The notes under the pieces are model-generated. The model was not told the DNA's origin. It saw only the letters and a program-made list of their open reading frames with translations, and searched no databases. From Candidatus Fermentithermobacillaceae bacterium (lineage in GTDB: Bacteria > Bacillota > Sulfobacillia > Fermentithermobacillales > Fermentithermobacillaceae): 60,298 nt of DNA. Positions within the stretch are counted from its first letter, which is position 1. The number at the start of each line of letters is the position of its first letter. The stretch spans positions 1-60,298 of the forward strand of contig DUQH01000102.1 of assembly GCA_012837895.1 (NCBI GenBank). Reading direction: 5' to 3'. Both the position numbers and the translations under genes were made by a program. Below are positions 9,425 through 18,638 of this stretch, in pieces.

Positions 9425-12062
9425 GCTTTATCCCTCCCTCAAATCGTTCCATAAACTGCCCTGCAGCCTTCCGGATCCTGCGCCCCTTCACATACAGGGG
9501 TGAGCCTGAAAGGCTGACTTGTCCTTTTGGCATGTGTAAGACAAACATGGGTATCCGGTTGATAACGTCCGAAGATATCATATCCAGTTCCATCATAATG
9601 GAAAGACATGACTCCAAGAGCACCAGTTGCTGCTCGTAAGCGGCACCCTCAAGTTCCACAACACCGTGTGTATACAAGGGGCCGGCCTCCCAGACAGTTA
9701 TCTTTCCGTTACCCGGCCTCCCGATGAGAAATTTCCACACTTGCTCTACATATTCCTTTGAAGGATAACGGGCAAGAAGCCACGTAATTGAATCATTCAC
9801 ATAACGGTCAAGAAATGTACTCTTAATCCCGCGAGACATTAACAACTCCATGAGGGAGCTCAGTGATTCCCCGGAAACCGGCGGGTGAACGACAAGCAGC
9901 CTGATCTCACGCCCGGGGTTTCCGCTAACAAGCTCCCAGGGTGCCGTAGATACGACTGTGCCATGGTTTTTTTCAAGTACGAGTCTTGCGTTGTGGGCGA
10001 GCGCCCCTTCCTGCCCGCTCAAGTGCAAACCTGCTTCGGCGCCAAGTCGTCTCAAACCCACCCATATGCTGGCGGCAGCATCACTGCTCCACGTGTAGAC
10101 AATCGCAGGCCCGCTATCTGAGATATACCGGGCCAGGCTCAGGTAATTGCTGCCCAGCATGCCCCAGGGAAGCCGGACGTCTTCTACAAACAGGGAAACC
10201 CTTTCCTGGCCAAGGTATGTATTGCGGTTAGGGGTAAAGGCCAGGTCGCAGACTCCGGGGAAACACACCTGCGACACTTTGTGGCCTGCGCCGAACCATA
10301 TTAGCCTTACCTGGTTGTGGTTTCCAGCTATTGTGAGTTCGAGGTGATCCTGGCCTTTGCCAATCAGCCTTGCCCCGGTGATCTTGCCCCCGGTAATCCC
10401 CAAAGCCGGCCTGGGGTTCCCTGTCCCAAAGGGCTCCAGGGATACAAGCGGCATCAGCTTTTCCTCACTGCAATCTTCAACGCTAAGCAGATCATCCAAG
10501 TGCAACACAGCTTCAATAAGCCTATCACCCAAGAGCCGCTTTACAACACCTTCGAACTTGTCTGCGAACGCCTGGACGTTTTCACTGTGCACGGAAAAAC
10601 CTCCTGCGGCTGCATGGCCGCCGTAATTGAGGAGGAGTTCCCCGCACTCTGACAAAGCTTGATGAACGTTCAGCCCAGGAATTCCCCGTACCGAACCCTT
10701 AAGCACAGGCCCTTCGCCTGCAATCAAAGCGCAGGGCCGCCAGTACCTGTCCCGTACCTTCGACGCCGCTATACCCACAACCCCTTCGTGCCATGAAGTC
10801 CCTAGCTCACATATAGAGTAGCGCGGATACCCCTCATGGGTTACACCTTCCCTGCATTCATCCGGCCTGTACCCGGTTGCAATTCCGGCGATCCTTTCAT
10901 AACATTCCTCAAGCATAGCTAGTTCAATCTTGCGCCTCTCCCGGTTAAGCTTGTCCAGCTCCCTGGCCCTCTCAAACGCTTTATGCAAATCATTTTCACA
11001 CAGCAAATCAAAGGCATCCCAGGCGTGGCTAAGCCTGGCAGCAGCATTGATCCTGGGAACCACCGCGTACATAACATCCCGCTCAAACTCTAAGTCGCGG
11101 GTCTCAACCAGTTTCCCAAGCACCCCTTCATCCCAATCACCAAGGCCGGCAGGCTCATCTAGGCGGCTTGCGGGCAGTTCAAGGTCTTGCCCGAACTTGA
11201 ACACGCCTGAAATGCACAGCAGGGCAAGGATACCCGGACGACAGGTGTGCTCTAGCAGGTTTAGGCCCTGTTTTATCCACGTTCGGTTGAGCCCGGTCAC
11301 AGGATGCCCGTCTCCTGCAATAGATAAGGTAAGCATGTCTGTGCCCCAGTCAGGGGGTATCTTATCCGCCAGGCCCTTTTCGTCCAGAAAAGCCCTGGCT
11401 AACAGGTAGGCACCCCCAGCGCCTGTAAGGTCTTGAAGGCCAAACTCTTCCCATGAAGGCAAATGGGGGTTTATGATCGCAAGCGCCTCAGGCAGGGTAG
11501 GGCCTGTCCTGTGATGATCGGTGATAATCACATCGATACCTAAGCGCTTGGCCTTTTCGCATGCGTCCCATCCGGTGATCCCGCAATCAGCAGTGATTAT
11601 GAGGCTGACTCCTTCATTATAGAATCCGTCGATCAGTTTTGCGTGAAACCCGTAACCGTCCCGGAACCTGCACGGAAAAAATACGTCCACATCATGTATT
11701 CCTACAAGCTCCAAAGCTTCTTTGAGAATCACCGCAGAGCTTATGCCATCAGCATCGAAATCTGAATACACAAGCACCTTTTCCCCGGAACGGGCAGCCT
11801 TCTCCAACCTGCAAACCGCTTCCTCAGTGCCAGGCAGGGCCGAGATTTCGGGAAGGGACGCTTGCCCTGTCCAAAGGTTGACGGCATCTTGGATGCACCC
11901 GCCTGTCCGCCTTAGCAATAACGAAGCAGTCTCAGGTGAAACGGCCAGCATCTCTGACAGGGCGTCCACTTGGGCCGGGTCGGTGGCCACAGGGTGGTCC
12001 CACCGGGCAAAAGATCCTATTATGTTTGTCATAAGAGATTTGGCGAATATATTGTGCTTCAT
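9384..12062 (-). CDS. recJ: Single-stranded-DNA-specific 5'-3' exonuclease RecJ
   Basis: DHH-superfamily nuclease acting in recombination and mismatch repair. Metal motifs are visible in order: DFDADGISSA (D101), ADCGITG, TDHHRTG, and the DHHA1 motif GGHAAAGGFSV. An OB-fold follows. At 892 residues it is much longer than the roughly 575-residue enterobacterial form. The extra C-terminal 300 residues correspond to the extension known in Bacillus-type RecJ, which has little enzymatic signature. It starts five bases after the lapA-like stop with no strong ribosome-binding site and may rely on coupling. Confidence 0.95.
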   Translation of the reverse strand: MKHNIFAKSLMTNIIGSFARWDHPVATDPAQVDALSEMLAVSPETASLLLRRTGGCIQDAVNLWTGQASLPEISALPGTEEAVCRLEKAARSGEKVLVYSDFDADGISSAVILKEALELVGIHDVDVFFPCRFRDGYGFHAKLIDGFYNEGVSLIITADCGITGWDACEKAKRLGIDVIITDHHRTGPTLPEALAIINPHLPSWEEFGLQDLTGAGGAYLLARAFLDEKGLADKIPPDWGTDMLTLSIAGDGHPVTGLNRTWIKQGLNLLEHTCRPGILALLCISGVFKFGQDLELPASRLDEPAGLGDWDEGVLGKLVETRDLEFERDVMYAVVPRINAAARLSHAWDAFDLLCENDLHKAFERARELDKLNRERRKIELAMLEECYERIAGIATGYRPDECREGVTHEGYPRYSICELGTSWHEGVVGIAASKVRDRYWRPCALIAGEGPVLKGSVRGIPGLNVHQALSECGELLLNYGGHAAAGGFSVHSENVQAFADKFEGVVKRLLGDRLIEAVLHLDDLLSVEDCSEEKLMPLVSLEPFGTGNPRPALGITGGKITGARLIGKGQDHLELTIAGNHNQVRLIWFGAGHKVSQVCFPGVCDLAFTPNRNTYLGQERVSLFVEDVRLPWGMLGSNYLSLARYISDSGPAIVYTWSSDAAASIWVGLRRLGAEAGLHLSGQEGALAHNARLVLEKNHGTVVSTAPWELVSGNPGREIRLLVVHPPVSGESLSSLMELLMSRGIKSTFLDRYVNDSITWLLARYPSKEYVEQVWKFLIGRPGNGKITVWEAGPLYTHGVVELEGAAYEQQLVLLESCLSIMMELDMISSDVINRIPMFVLHMPKGQVSLSGSPLYVKGRRIRKAAGQFMERFEGGIKHGGKHRKTNNVEY

Positions 12063-12067
12063 CTTGT

Positions 12068-12433
12068 TTAGAGGTTGTCTCTCTCCACTCTTTGGACTTC
12101 TAGTGCCGATAGCTCAGTTTCTAACGCCTTTATCTGAGTATCCAAGCTGTCAGCTTTGTGTTTTTGTTCCTGCAAAGCTTGCTCAAGCTCTTTGACTTGC
12201 CTTGTGGACGCTTCGAGAGACTTGGTAAGCTGCCTCACCTGTCCCCTGGCCTTGGCACCTTTGAACCAGGTCCAAACTGTTCCCACGATCAAGCCAATTA
12301 GCAGCGAGCCCAGCACCACAATGGCCATGTTGAGCGACAAGCTCCAGTTCAAGAAACTGATGGAAACCATTTGCGCGTTCTGAACAGCAAAGATCACCAC
12401 CGGAATGAGCAGCAGCACCACAATTATGAGCAA
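12068..12433 (-). CDS. LapA-family (DUF1049) small membrane protein
   Basis: A protein of about 121 residues with two membrane helices near the N-terminus, separated by the AVQNAQMVSISFLNWSL segment typical of LapA/DUF1049. A charged coiled coil of about 65 residues follows. I chose the TTG at 12433 because GGAGG lies eight bases upstream. The longest frame starts at another TTG (12481) with no ribosome-binding site. LapA-type proteins help organise envelope assembly in Gram-negatives. In Bacillota the role is not settled. It sits directly before recJ in the same transcript. Confidence 0.75.
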   Translation of the reverse strand: MLIIVVLLLIPVVIFAVQNAQMVSISFLNWSLSLNMAIVVLGSLLIGLIVGTVWTWFKGAKARGQVRQLTKSLEASTRQVKELEQALQEQKHKADSLDTQIKALETELSALEVQRVERDNL

Positions 12434-12484
12434 CGGCCTCACCTCCCGGATATTCTGCCAGCATACCAAACTAACACGCAAGAT

Positions 12485-13168
12485 TCACTTATGTCTACTA
12501 CGCTTACGGGCATATTGCCTCTCTTCCCGTTCGTCTTGTTCATCTTTATCAGGAACTTTGCTCCAGTCGTACTGCTCGAGCAACTTCCCGAAGTCTTCTG
12601 CCTCAGTGCCGAAATAATCACTCATGCTTTCGTCTGTACCTGGATAGCTGCGGGAGCCGCCGGCACACCCTCCCCCCTGGGAGAAGCCCGCCTGGCGTTT
12701 GCGCCTTTGAGCGTTGAGCCCCGCCCTCCTGGCCCGCTCCATAAGTTGTCGCCGTGCTCTTTCAACTTCCTGCTTCAGGTGAAGGTCCTCGAACCCGGTT
12801 TGGGTCAGGCCAGGCGGGCCCTGCTTTGTTAGCTTTACGATTTTGTTTACCCACTGTTTAAGGCCTGCCCTGTGTGAAACCTCCATGGCAGGGATACGTA
12901 TCACAGAAAAGCCCCAGTTTTCCAACGCAGTCTGGCGCTTCCTGTCTTCAACCTGGCGGGAAGACGTGAGGTGGCTCCATCCGTCTACCTCAACAATGAG
13001 CCATCCGTCCACCAGGAAGTCCACGGTGTAACGGTTTATGGGAACCTCCCGTTCAAACGAAATCCCTGCCTTCTTGAGCGCCTTCGCAAGCTTGAGTTCG
13101 CTGGAGGTGTCCTCGTGATATCCCCATATTTCGCTTGACGTGTACTGCCTACCGGACCTCTTCTTCAT
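12485..13168 (-). CDS. DUF559 domain protein (restriction-endonuclease-like fold)
   Basis: The N-terminal 110 residues match the DUF559/Vsr-like pattern: SSELKLAKALKKAGI, then NRYTVDFLVDGWLIVEVDGWSH, then RKRQTALENWGFSVIRI. This gives the E...D...ExxxW arrangement of PD-(D/E)xK-type nucleases. The C-terminal 100 residues are basic, low in recognisable structure and rich in Arg/Gln/Glu. The ATG at 13168 has AGGTGAGG about six bases upstream. It overlaps the peptidase stop by 20 bases. A nuclease role is inferred only. The substrate is unknown. Confidence 0.75.
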   Translation of the reverse strand: MKKRSGRQYTSSEIWGYHEDTSSELKLAKALKKAGISFEREVPINRYTVDFLVDGWLIVEVDGWSHLTSSRQVEDRKRQTALENWGFSVIRIPAMEVSHRAGLKQWVNKIVKLTKQGPPGLTQTGFEDLHLKQEVERARRQLMERARRAGLNAQRRKRQAGFSQGGGCAGGSRSYPGTDESMSDYFGTEAEDFGKLLEQYDWSKVPDKDEQDEREERQYARKRSRHK

Positions 13169-15284
13169 TGCCGGCCTCACCTTCACCTGGCACCGGCTTC
13201 TCAGGCAGCTTGAGTACTACCTTTGCCGGCTTTGCAAGGGACACTGAGTAATCATCGTCTCCGGGGCCCATATACGTGTCAAACCAGGCCACGATGTACT
13301 CTAGCCTTTCTACCCTGTATAGCGGTTTGCCTGTCCGGGAGAGGTTATGGTCTTCACCTGGAAAGCTGACCATAGCCACGGTTTTCTTGAGCTTCTTGAG
13401 CGCCACAAACATTTCATAAGCCTGGCTTATGGGGCATCTCAAGTCCCCTTCACTGTGAATCAGCAAGAGAGGGGTTTCAACATTCCGCACGTACATTATG
13501 GGGGACCTTGATAAGTAAGCTTCAGGGTTGTCCCACGGATCCCCGTCAAACTCGAACTCACCGTTCATGTAGGCTGCGTCACTGGTCCCAAACTGGCTGA
13601 AGCGGTTACATGTACTCCTACAGGAAACTGCAGCTTTGAACCTGTTTGTGTGCCCGGTTATCCAGTTCGTCATGTACCCGCCGTAGCTGCCGCCTGTAAC
13701 CCCCATCCTGTCGCTATCTACCCAGGGGAGCTTGGCTGCGAAATCAGCAATGGCCATTACGTCGCTATAGTCGGTGCCTCCCCAATCATGCCGGGTAGCC
13801 GCTACGAACTCCTGTCCATACCCGGTGCTTCCCCGCGGGTTGCCAAAAACCACCCCGTACCCGCGTGAGGCTAACACCTGTAACTCGTGGAAGAAAGCAA
13901 ACCCGTAAGCTGAATGGGGCCCGCCGTGGATGTGCAGCACAACCGGATATTGCTTTCCGTCTTGCATCCCTACGGGCTTCATGATCCAGGCCTGGAGTCT
14001 CTGCCCGTCGTACGCTTCCACTTCTACTTCTTCGGAGCAGCTAAGATACAGGGACTCAAGTAGTTCCTGATTGACATGGGTAAGCCGCCTGACTTCTCCC
14101 TTGCCACCTGTAATCTCCAAAGCTGCATCTCCTGGCTTTGCCGTATCAACACTTAAGTCCACACACCAAAGGTCACCAATGATGCCGGGCGAAGTGACTG
14201 CAACGGCAAACTTATCGCAAGAAACAGCTTTGCTCCAACCGTAAATTGCGCTCTTTCCACCCGCAACATGGTTTATGGACATAGTGTCAACATCAACGCT
14301 GTAAAGGCCTGTTGCCCCACGATCCAGGGCTGAAAAGTACACGGTCTTCCCGTCGACAGACCAAACCGGCTTGGAAGCTGAAGCAGACACTACATCAGAT
14401 CCAGGCGCCTGTCCTACCCCGAGTTGCGCAGACCTTGTCAGAAACCTGACAGGCCCTCCTTCAGGGTCAACAAGGCATACCCCTGGAACGGTTGCGCCCC
14501 TGTATTCATTGTCATGGCCGTAGCAGGCAATGCTCCGCCCGTCAGGCGACCACGAAGGTGAATGAAGCACAGCGTTGCTTGAAGTGAGTTTCTCCAGCTC
14601 CCCGCCTTCAGCAGGTACCAGCCACAGATCTCTTACTAATGAAAGGTCGCGATCAGGGAACCTTGAAGACACAAACACAATATGCCTTCCGTCATGGGAC
14701 CATTCAGGTTCTAGGCAGTCATAAGGCCCAGTGGTAAGCTGGGTCACCTCTCCGGAATCCACATCCAACACAAAAACCTGGTACTTGTTTTCCGGGAGAA
14801 ATCCCACAGAATCCAGTTTGTGCCTTAGCCGGGTAATCACCCTCACGCCTGACCCGTCCCGGGAATCTTCATCATCGGGCTTGTCTGTTCCAAGGGCACA
14901 AAAGGCGATTTTCTTCCCGTCAGGCGACCAGGCCGGGCTACTCACACCGCCTTCCAGCGACGTAGCTTTGACCGCTTCCCCTCCTTCTAGGGACAGGATA
15001 TACAGCTGGTTCTTGTCCTTACCTCTGTCAGACAGAAAAGCTACCTTTGCCCCGCAAGGCGACCACCTGGGGCAAATATCGTTGCCCGTACCTGACGTAA
15101 ACTCGTGCATTTCTGTCTGGGCTTTATCCAGGTAAGCTATGTAAATCTGGGTCTTATATGATCTCAGTTTGCCCTGGTCAGTTACTGTCTTCACTTCAAA
15201 CAGGACTTTAGTCCCATCAGGTGATATTTGAGGATCCTGCACCCATTTCATAAGGTATAGGTCTTCTGAACTTACAGGCCTCAT
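13149..15284 (-). CDS. S9-family prolyl oligopeptidase-type peptidase
   Basis: Cytoplasmic serine peptidase of the acylaminoacyl-peptidase type; no signal peptide is visible. The N-terminal part is a beta-propeller with repeated PD40 motifs such as WSPDGKKIAF, WSHDGRHIVFVSS and WSPDGRSIACYG. The C-terminal alpha/beta-hydrolase domain has the nucleophile in GGSYGGYMTNW, the acid in HSEGDLRCPISQ and the histidine in FPGEDHNL. Length 711 is typical. The ATG has AAAGGAGG nine bases upstream. It probably degrades N-blocked or short peptides. Confidence 0.92.
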   Translation of the reverse strand: MRPVSSEDLYLMKWVQDPQISPDGTKVLFEVKTVTDQGKLRSYKTQIYIAYLDKAQTEMHEFTSGTGNDICPRWSPCGAKVAFLSDRGKDKNQLYILSLEGGEAVKATSLEGGVSSPAWSPDGKKIAFCALGTDKPDDEDSRDGSGVRVITRLRHKLDSVGFLPENKYQVFVLDVDSGEVTQLTTGPYDCLEPEWSHDGRHIVFVSSRFPDRDLSLVRDLWLVPAEGGELEKLTSSNAVLHSPSWSPDGRSIACYGHDNEYRGATVPGVCLVDPEGGPVRFLTRSAQLGVGQAPGSDVVSASASKPVWSVDGKTVYFSALDRGATGLYSVDVDTMSINHVAGGKSAIYGWSKAVSCDKFAVAVTSPGIIGDLWCVDLSVDTAKPGDAALEITGGKGEVRRLTHVNQELLESLYLSCSEEVEVEAYDGQRLQAWIMKPVGMQDGKQYPVVLHIHGGPHSAYGFAFFHELQVLASRGYGVVFGNPRGSTGYGQEFVAATRHDWGGTDYSDVMAIADFAAKLPWVDSDRMGVTGGSYGGYMTNWITGHTNRFKAAVSCRSTCNRFSQFGTSDAAYMNGEFEFDGDPWDNPEAYLSRSPIMYVRNVETPLLLIHSEGDLRCPISQAYEMFVALKKLKKTVAMVSFPGEDHNLSRTGKPLYRVERLEYIVAWFDTYMGPGDDDYSVSLAKPAKVVLKLPEKPVPGEGEAGNEEEVR

Positions 15285-15356
15285 GACAGAGTCCTCCTTT
15301 CGTGAACCTAGTGAACCTGCTAAACCCGGGTAAACCCCTTGGCCTAAGCTGTTGGA

Positions 15357-16922
15357 TCAAGCCGGCGTGTCTTGTGAACGCCCTAACCTGCGTCTTAGGA
15401 GATTTGTTATGAGTACAATCTCTTCACACTTAAGAATAAGCGCGCCTACAAGGTACACAAATACAGAGATGCCTACGGCCGCAAATGTGAGGAACATGTC
15501 TTTCTTAATGCTGCCTGTACCGCTTATCACGCCTGAATACGTTCCAAGGGTCCAGGCGGTTACGCCCATTACAGCAGATGAAACCAGTATCTTCAAACCC
15601 GCCTGCGCCAGCTGCCTGTAGTCAACTCCGGCGATATGTTTGGTGTATAATACCAGGCCGGCTAGTGCACCCATCCATGACGCCAGCACATTGGCCAGCG
15701 CCAGGCCGTTATGTCCCATAGGGCCGACAAGCATGAAGTCAAACAGGATGTTCACACACGAAACCCCGAAGGCAAGTATTACCGGATACCAGGTGTTCTG
15801 GCTCGAATAGAAACCAACATCAATGATCCTGGCAAGGGCCAGCCCCACAATTCCAATGGAGTAAACTGACAGCGCACCGGCAGTAAGCAAAGTAGCTGAG
15901 CCTGTAAACGCTCCCCTTTCAAAGGCAATCCTCACAACCGGCTTTGAAAGCACTGTAAGTCCCACTGCTGAAGGCACACATACAAACAGTGCAAAGCGGG
16001 CCCCGGTAATGAGGGTCTCGCCCATGGCTTCCTTGTCTTTCCTGGCCCACATTTCAGACAGGGTTGGAAATACCACGGTGATCACAGCGGTAACAAACAG
16101 GTCAATTGGAAGCTGCCGTATCCTGGCCGCAAAGTTCAAGGCTGCAATTGAACCGGGGGCAAGCTTTGAGGCCAGGTTCTTGTCAACAAGGGTATACAGC
16201 TGGGTTGCCAGTCCCCCTACCATAAGGGGAAGGGCCAGTTTGAGCACTTGCCTGGTGCCACTGCCGACCTCAGGCAGGAACCTAAGCCCCAGGCGTAACT
16301 CCCGCAACCACGGCACCTGAATCGCATTATATGCAAAATAACCTGCTACTGTGGCAATTGCCAGCCCACGCAAACCCAATGACGGTGCTAGCAGAGCCAT
16401 GAGAGACACTATACAAAAATTCTGGACGAAAGGAGCTATCCCGGGAATGGTAAACTGCTTGTAGGTATTGAGTATTCCCTTGTACATAGCGCCTAACAGA
16501 GGCAATGCAAAGGCAGGAAAAAACAACCTGGTAAGCCCCACTGCACTGTCAAAAACAGCGCCTGAAAAACCCGGTGCATACAAGCGGACGAGAGCAGGTG
16601 CAAACGGAATAGCTGCTAAACCTGCCAAGACGAACGCTCCCACGGACAGGGTGGTCACTGACGAGGCCAAGTTTGCCGCGCCTTCCCTGTCATCACGGGC
16701 TACATACGAAGCGAAAACCGGGAGAAACCCAGTCGATACAGGGTTGGAAATGAGTCCCGTCAACACTGTAGGGATGGAAAGCGCTACCACATATGCGTCA
16801 GTGAGCCCTGATGCCCCAAAAAACCAGGCTACCAGCTGCTCACGTACAAAACCCATTATTTTGGAAAGTACGCCCAGGACTGCAACGATTACTGTAGCCC
16901 GGGCCATCCCTTTCTTTGACAC
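15357..16922 (-). CDS. murJ: Lipid II flippase MurJ (MviN family)
   Basis: Polytopic MATE-like membrane protein of 521 residues with about 14 hydrophobic segments. The N-terminal ARATVIVAVLGVLSKIMGFV and LTDAYVVALSIPTVLTGL segments are characteristic of MurJ/MviN. It flips lipid-linked peptidoglycan precursor across the membrane. The start is a GTG with AAAGGG eight bases upstream. It is the first gene of the minus-strand series and diverges from the transhydrogenase operon across a 225-bp gap. Some Bacillota carry several MurJ-like paralogues, so the exact substrate is inferred. Confidence 0.88.
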   Translation of the reverse strand: MSKKGMARATVIVAVLGVLSKIMGFVREQLVAWFFGASGLTDAYVVALSIPTVLTGLISNPVSTGFLPVFASYVARDDREGAANLASSVTTLSVGAFVLAGLAAIPFAPALVRLYAPGFSGAVFDSAVGLTRLFFPAFALPLLGAMYKGILNTYKQFTIPGIAPFVQNFCIVSLMALLAPSLGLRGLAIATVAGYFAYNAIQVPWLRELRLGLRFLPEVGSGTRQVLKLALPLMVGGLATQLYTLVDKNLASKLAPGSIAALNFAARIRQLPIDLFVTAVITVVFPTLSEMWARKDKEAMGETLITGARFALFVCVPSAVGLTVLSKPVVRIAFERGAFTGSATLLTAGALSVYSIGIVGLALARIIDVGFYSSQNTWYPVILAFGVSCVNILFDFMLVGPMGHNGLALANVLASWMGALAGLVLYTKHIAGVDYRQLAQAGLKILVSSAVMGVTAWTLGTYSGVISGTGSIKKDMFLTFAAVGISVFVYLVGALILKCEEIVLITNLLRRRLGRSQDTPA

Positions 16923-17147
16923 AAGCTCATCCCTTTTTTCAACAATGTTAATAACCTTGTGACTATGGTACCTTAGGAAATGATATCATCAAACATAGAA
17001 AAAGAGGATTCTATCATTAGTTGTAGAATCAACACCTGATGGGAGGCAAGGCGAAATGCATTTTACATCGCGGTCTGGTTTCCGAAGTAAACTACCAAGT
17101 TTAGACAAAAACTATGCTTCCCTAAAACTATAAGGAGGTTAGTGGCC
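16923..17147. promoter_or_regulatory. Divergent promoter region murJ / pntA
   Basis: 225 bp between divergent genes. On the plus strand a weak promoter pair may be TTGTGA (16957-16962), 18 bp, TGATAT (16981-16986). A perfect 7-bp inverted repeat, GATTCTA at 17007-17013 and TAGAATC at 17024-17030 with a 10-nt loop, lies downstream and could be an operator. The pntA ribosome-binding site AAGGAGG is at 17132-17138. None of these elements can be proven from sequence alone. Confidence 0.35.
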
Positions 17148-18323
17148 GTGCAGTTTCAAGGTCTTGTTTTCGGCGTTCCAAAAGAAATCATGCAAGGTGA
17201 AAGGCGCGTCGCAGCTATTCCGGAAACGGTGAAAAAGATGGTCGCCGGCGGTGCCAAAGTCTTGGTAGAAAAAGACGCGGGCACCGGATCCTTTTTCCCT
17301 GACGAGGAATATGCAAAGGCCGGCGCGGTAATAGTCGATGACGTCGAGCAGCTTTTCGCAGAGGCAGACATTATCCTCAAAGTGAAAGAGCCTCTCTTTA
17401 ACTCCATCAAGAACAAACACGAAGTGGACATGATGCATGAAGGTCAGGTGCTGATCACCTTCTTACACCCTGCTGCTCCGGCAAACCATGAGATGATCAA
17501 GAACCTGGCCGCTAAAGGCGTTATCGGGCTCACCCTTGACGGGATTCCCAGGATTTCAAGGGCCCAGGCCATGGACGCTTTGACCTCCATGAGCACAGTT
17601 GCAGGGTACAAAGCTGTACTCATGGCAGCAAACAGGCTACCCAAGTTCATGCCCATGATCGGCTCGGCAGTAGGCATGATCCCGCCTGCGACCGTCACAG
17701 TGCTGGGCACAGGTGTTGCCGGACTCCAGGCAGTGGCAACTGCTAAGAGGCTGGGTGCCGTTGTCCATGCAGTAGATATCAGGCCTGACGCAGCAGAGCA
17801 TGCCAAGAGCTTAGGTGCAAGGCCTGTTGACACAGGGGTTCCTGCTGAGGTGGCAATAGGTGAAGGCGGATACGCCAAGGCCCTTCCTGAAGAATGGCTT
17901 ATCAAAGAACGGGAAAATATTAGAGACACAATCATTAAGTCAGATATTGTTGTAGCTACTGCTCTTGTGCCTGGAAGGCTGGCACCGGTTCTCATTACTG
18001 AAGAGATGGTAAAGGCAATGAAACCCGGTTCAGCTATCGTTGACGTAGCGATTGACCAGGGTGGAAACTGCGAACTCACCGTAGGCGGCGAAGTGATAGA
18101 GAAATACGGTGTAAGCATAGACGGAACAAAGAACATCCCTGGAATGGTACCCGAAAGCTCAACCACTATGTTCGCAAGGAACGTACTTAACTACGCGTCA
18201 AACGTGGTTAAAGAAGGCAAAATCGTCATTGACCTTACAGACGAAATAACTGCATCCTCACTTGTGTGCAAAGACGGCGAACTGGTTCACGCCGGAGCAC
18301 GGGAAGCTATGGGTCTTGACTAA
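17148..18323 (+). CDS. pntAA: NAD(P) transhydrogenase subunit alpha, soluble part (domain I)
   Basis: NAD(H)-binding subunit of proton-translocating transhydrogenase. It has an alanine-dehydrogenase-like fold with the Rossmann motif GTGVAGLQAVATAKRLGA, followed by VDIRP, whose Asp fits NAD(H). The conserved GGNCE, PESSTTMFARNV and RAQAMDALTSMS stretches are present. At about 391 residues it is the soluble piece only, as in the three-gene Rhodospirillum-type enzyme. GTG at 17148 lies nine bases after AAGGAGG. A GTG at 17142 is also possible but only three bases from it. First gene of a pntAA-pntAB-pntB operon. Confidence 0.95.
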   Translation: MQFQGLVFGVPKEIMQGERRVAAIPETVKKMVAGGAKVLVEKDAGTGSFFPDEEYAKAGAVIVDDVEQLFAEADIILKVKEPLFNSIKNKHEVDMMHEGQVLITFLHPAAPANHEMIKNLAAKGVIGLTLDGIPRISRAQAMDALTSMSTVAGYKAVLMAANRLPKFMPMIGSAVGMIPPATVTVLGTGVAGLQAVATAKRLGAVVHAVDIRPDAAEHAKSLGARPVDTGVPAEVAIGEGGYAKALPEEWLIKERENIRDTIIKSDIVVATALVPGRLAPVLITEEMVKAMKPGSAIVDVAIDQGGNCELTVGGEVIEKYGVSIDGTKNIPGMVPESSTTMFARNVLNYASNVVKEGKIVIDLTDEITASSLVCKDGELVHAGAREAMGLD

Positions 18324-18342
18324 TTAGCAAGGAGTGGCGTTA

Positions 18343-18621
18343 ATGGATGTAGTTCTTCAGATCGTCGTATTCGCAGCTGCAACCTGGCTAGGGTACAAGG
18401 TGATAAGTGAAGTACCTTCACTTCTCCACACACCCCTCATGTCAGGCTCCAACGCCATTTCAGGCGTGACCATCCTTGGTTCCCTGGTTTCAACTGCGCT
18501 TGCGGTGAACTATGGGAGCAAGGCACTTGGGTTTGTAGCCATAGTCATGGCTTGCATCAACCTGGTAGGCGGATTTGTGGTTACAGACCGGATGTTGAGG
18601 ATGTTTAAGAGACAAGAATAG
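18343..18621 (+). CDS. pntAB: NAD(P) transhydrogenase subunit alpha, membrane part
   Basis: Small membrane subunit of about 92 residues with three hydrophobic helices. The signatures VPSLLHTPLMSGSNAISG and FVVTDRMLRMF identify PntAB. It forms part of the proton channel with the PntB membrane domain. ATG at 18343 is eight bases after AAGGAG (18329-18334). An upstream in-frame GTG at 18334 overlaps that ribosome-binding site and is unlikely. Confidence 0.95.
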   Translation: MDVVLQIVVFAAATWLGYKVISEVPSLLHTPLMSGSNAISGVTILGSLVSTALAVNYGSKALGFVAIVMACINLVGGFVVTDRMLRMFKRQE

Positions 18622-18638
18622 ATTAACGGGGTGTCGAG

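Noticed and set aside
17007-17030. Rex-type redox operator before pntA
   Set aside because: The palindrome GATTCTA/TAGAATC does not match the Rex consensus (TTGTGA-type ends with TCACAA).
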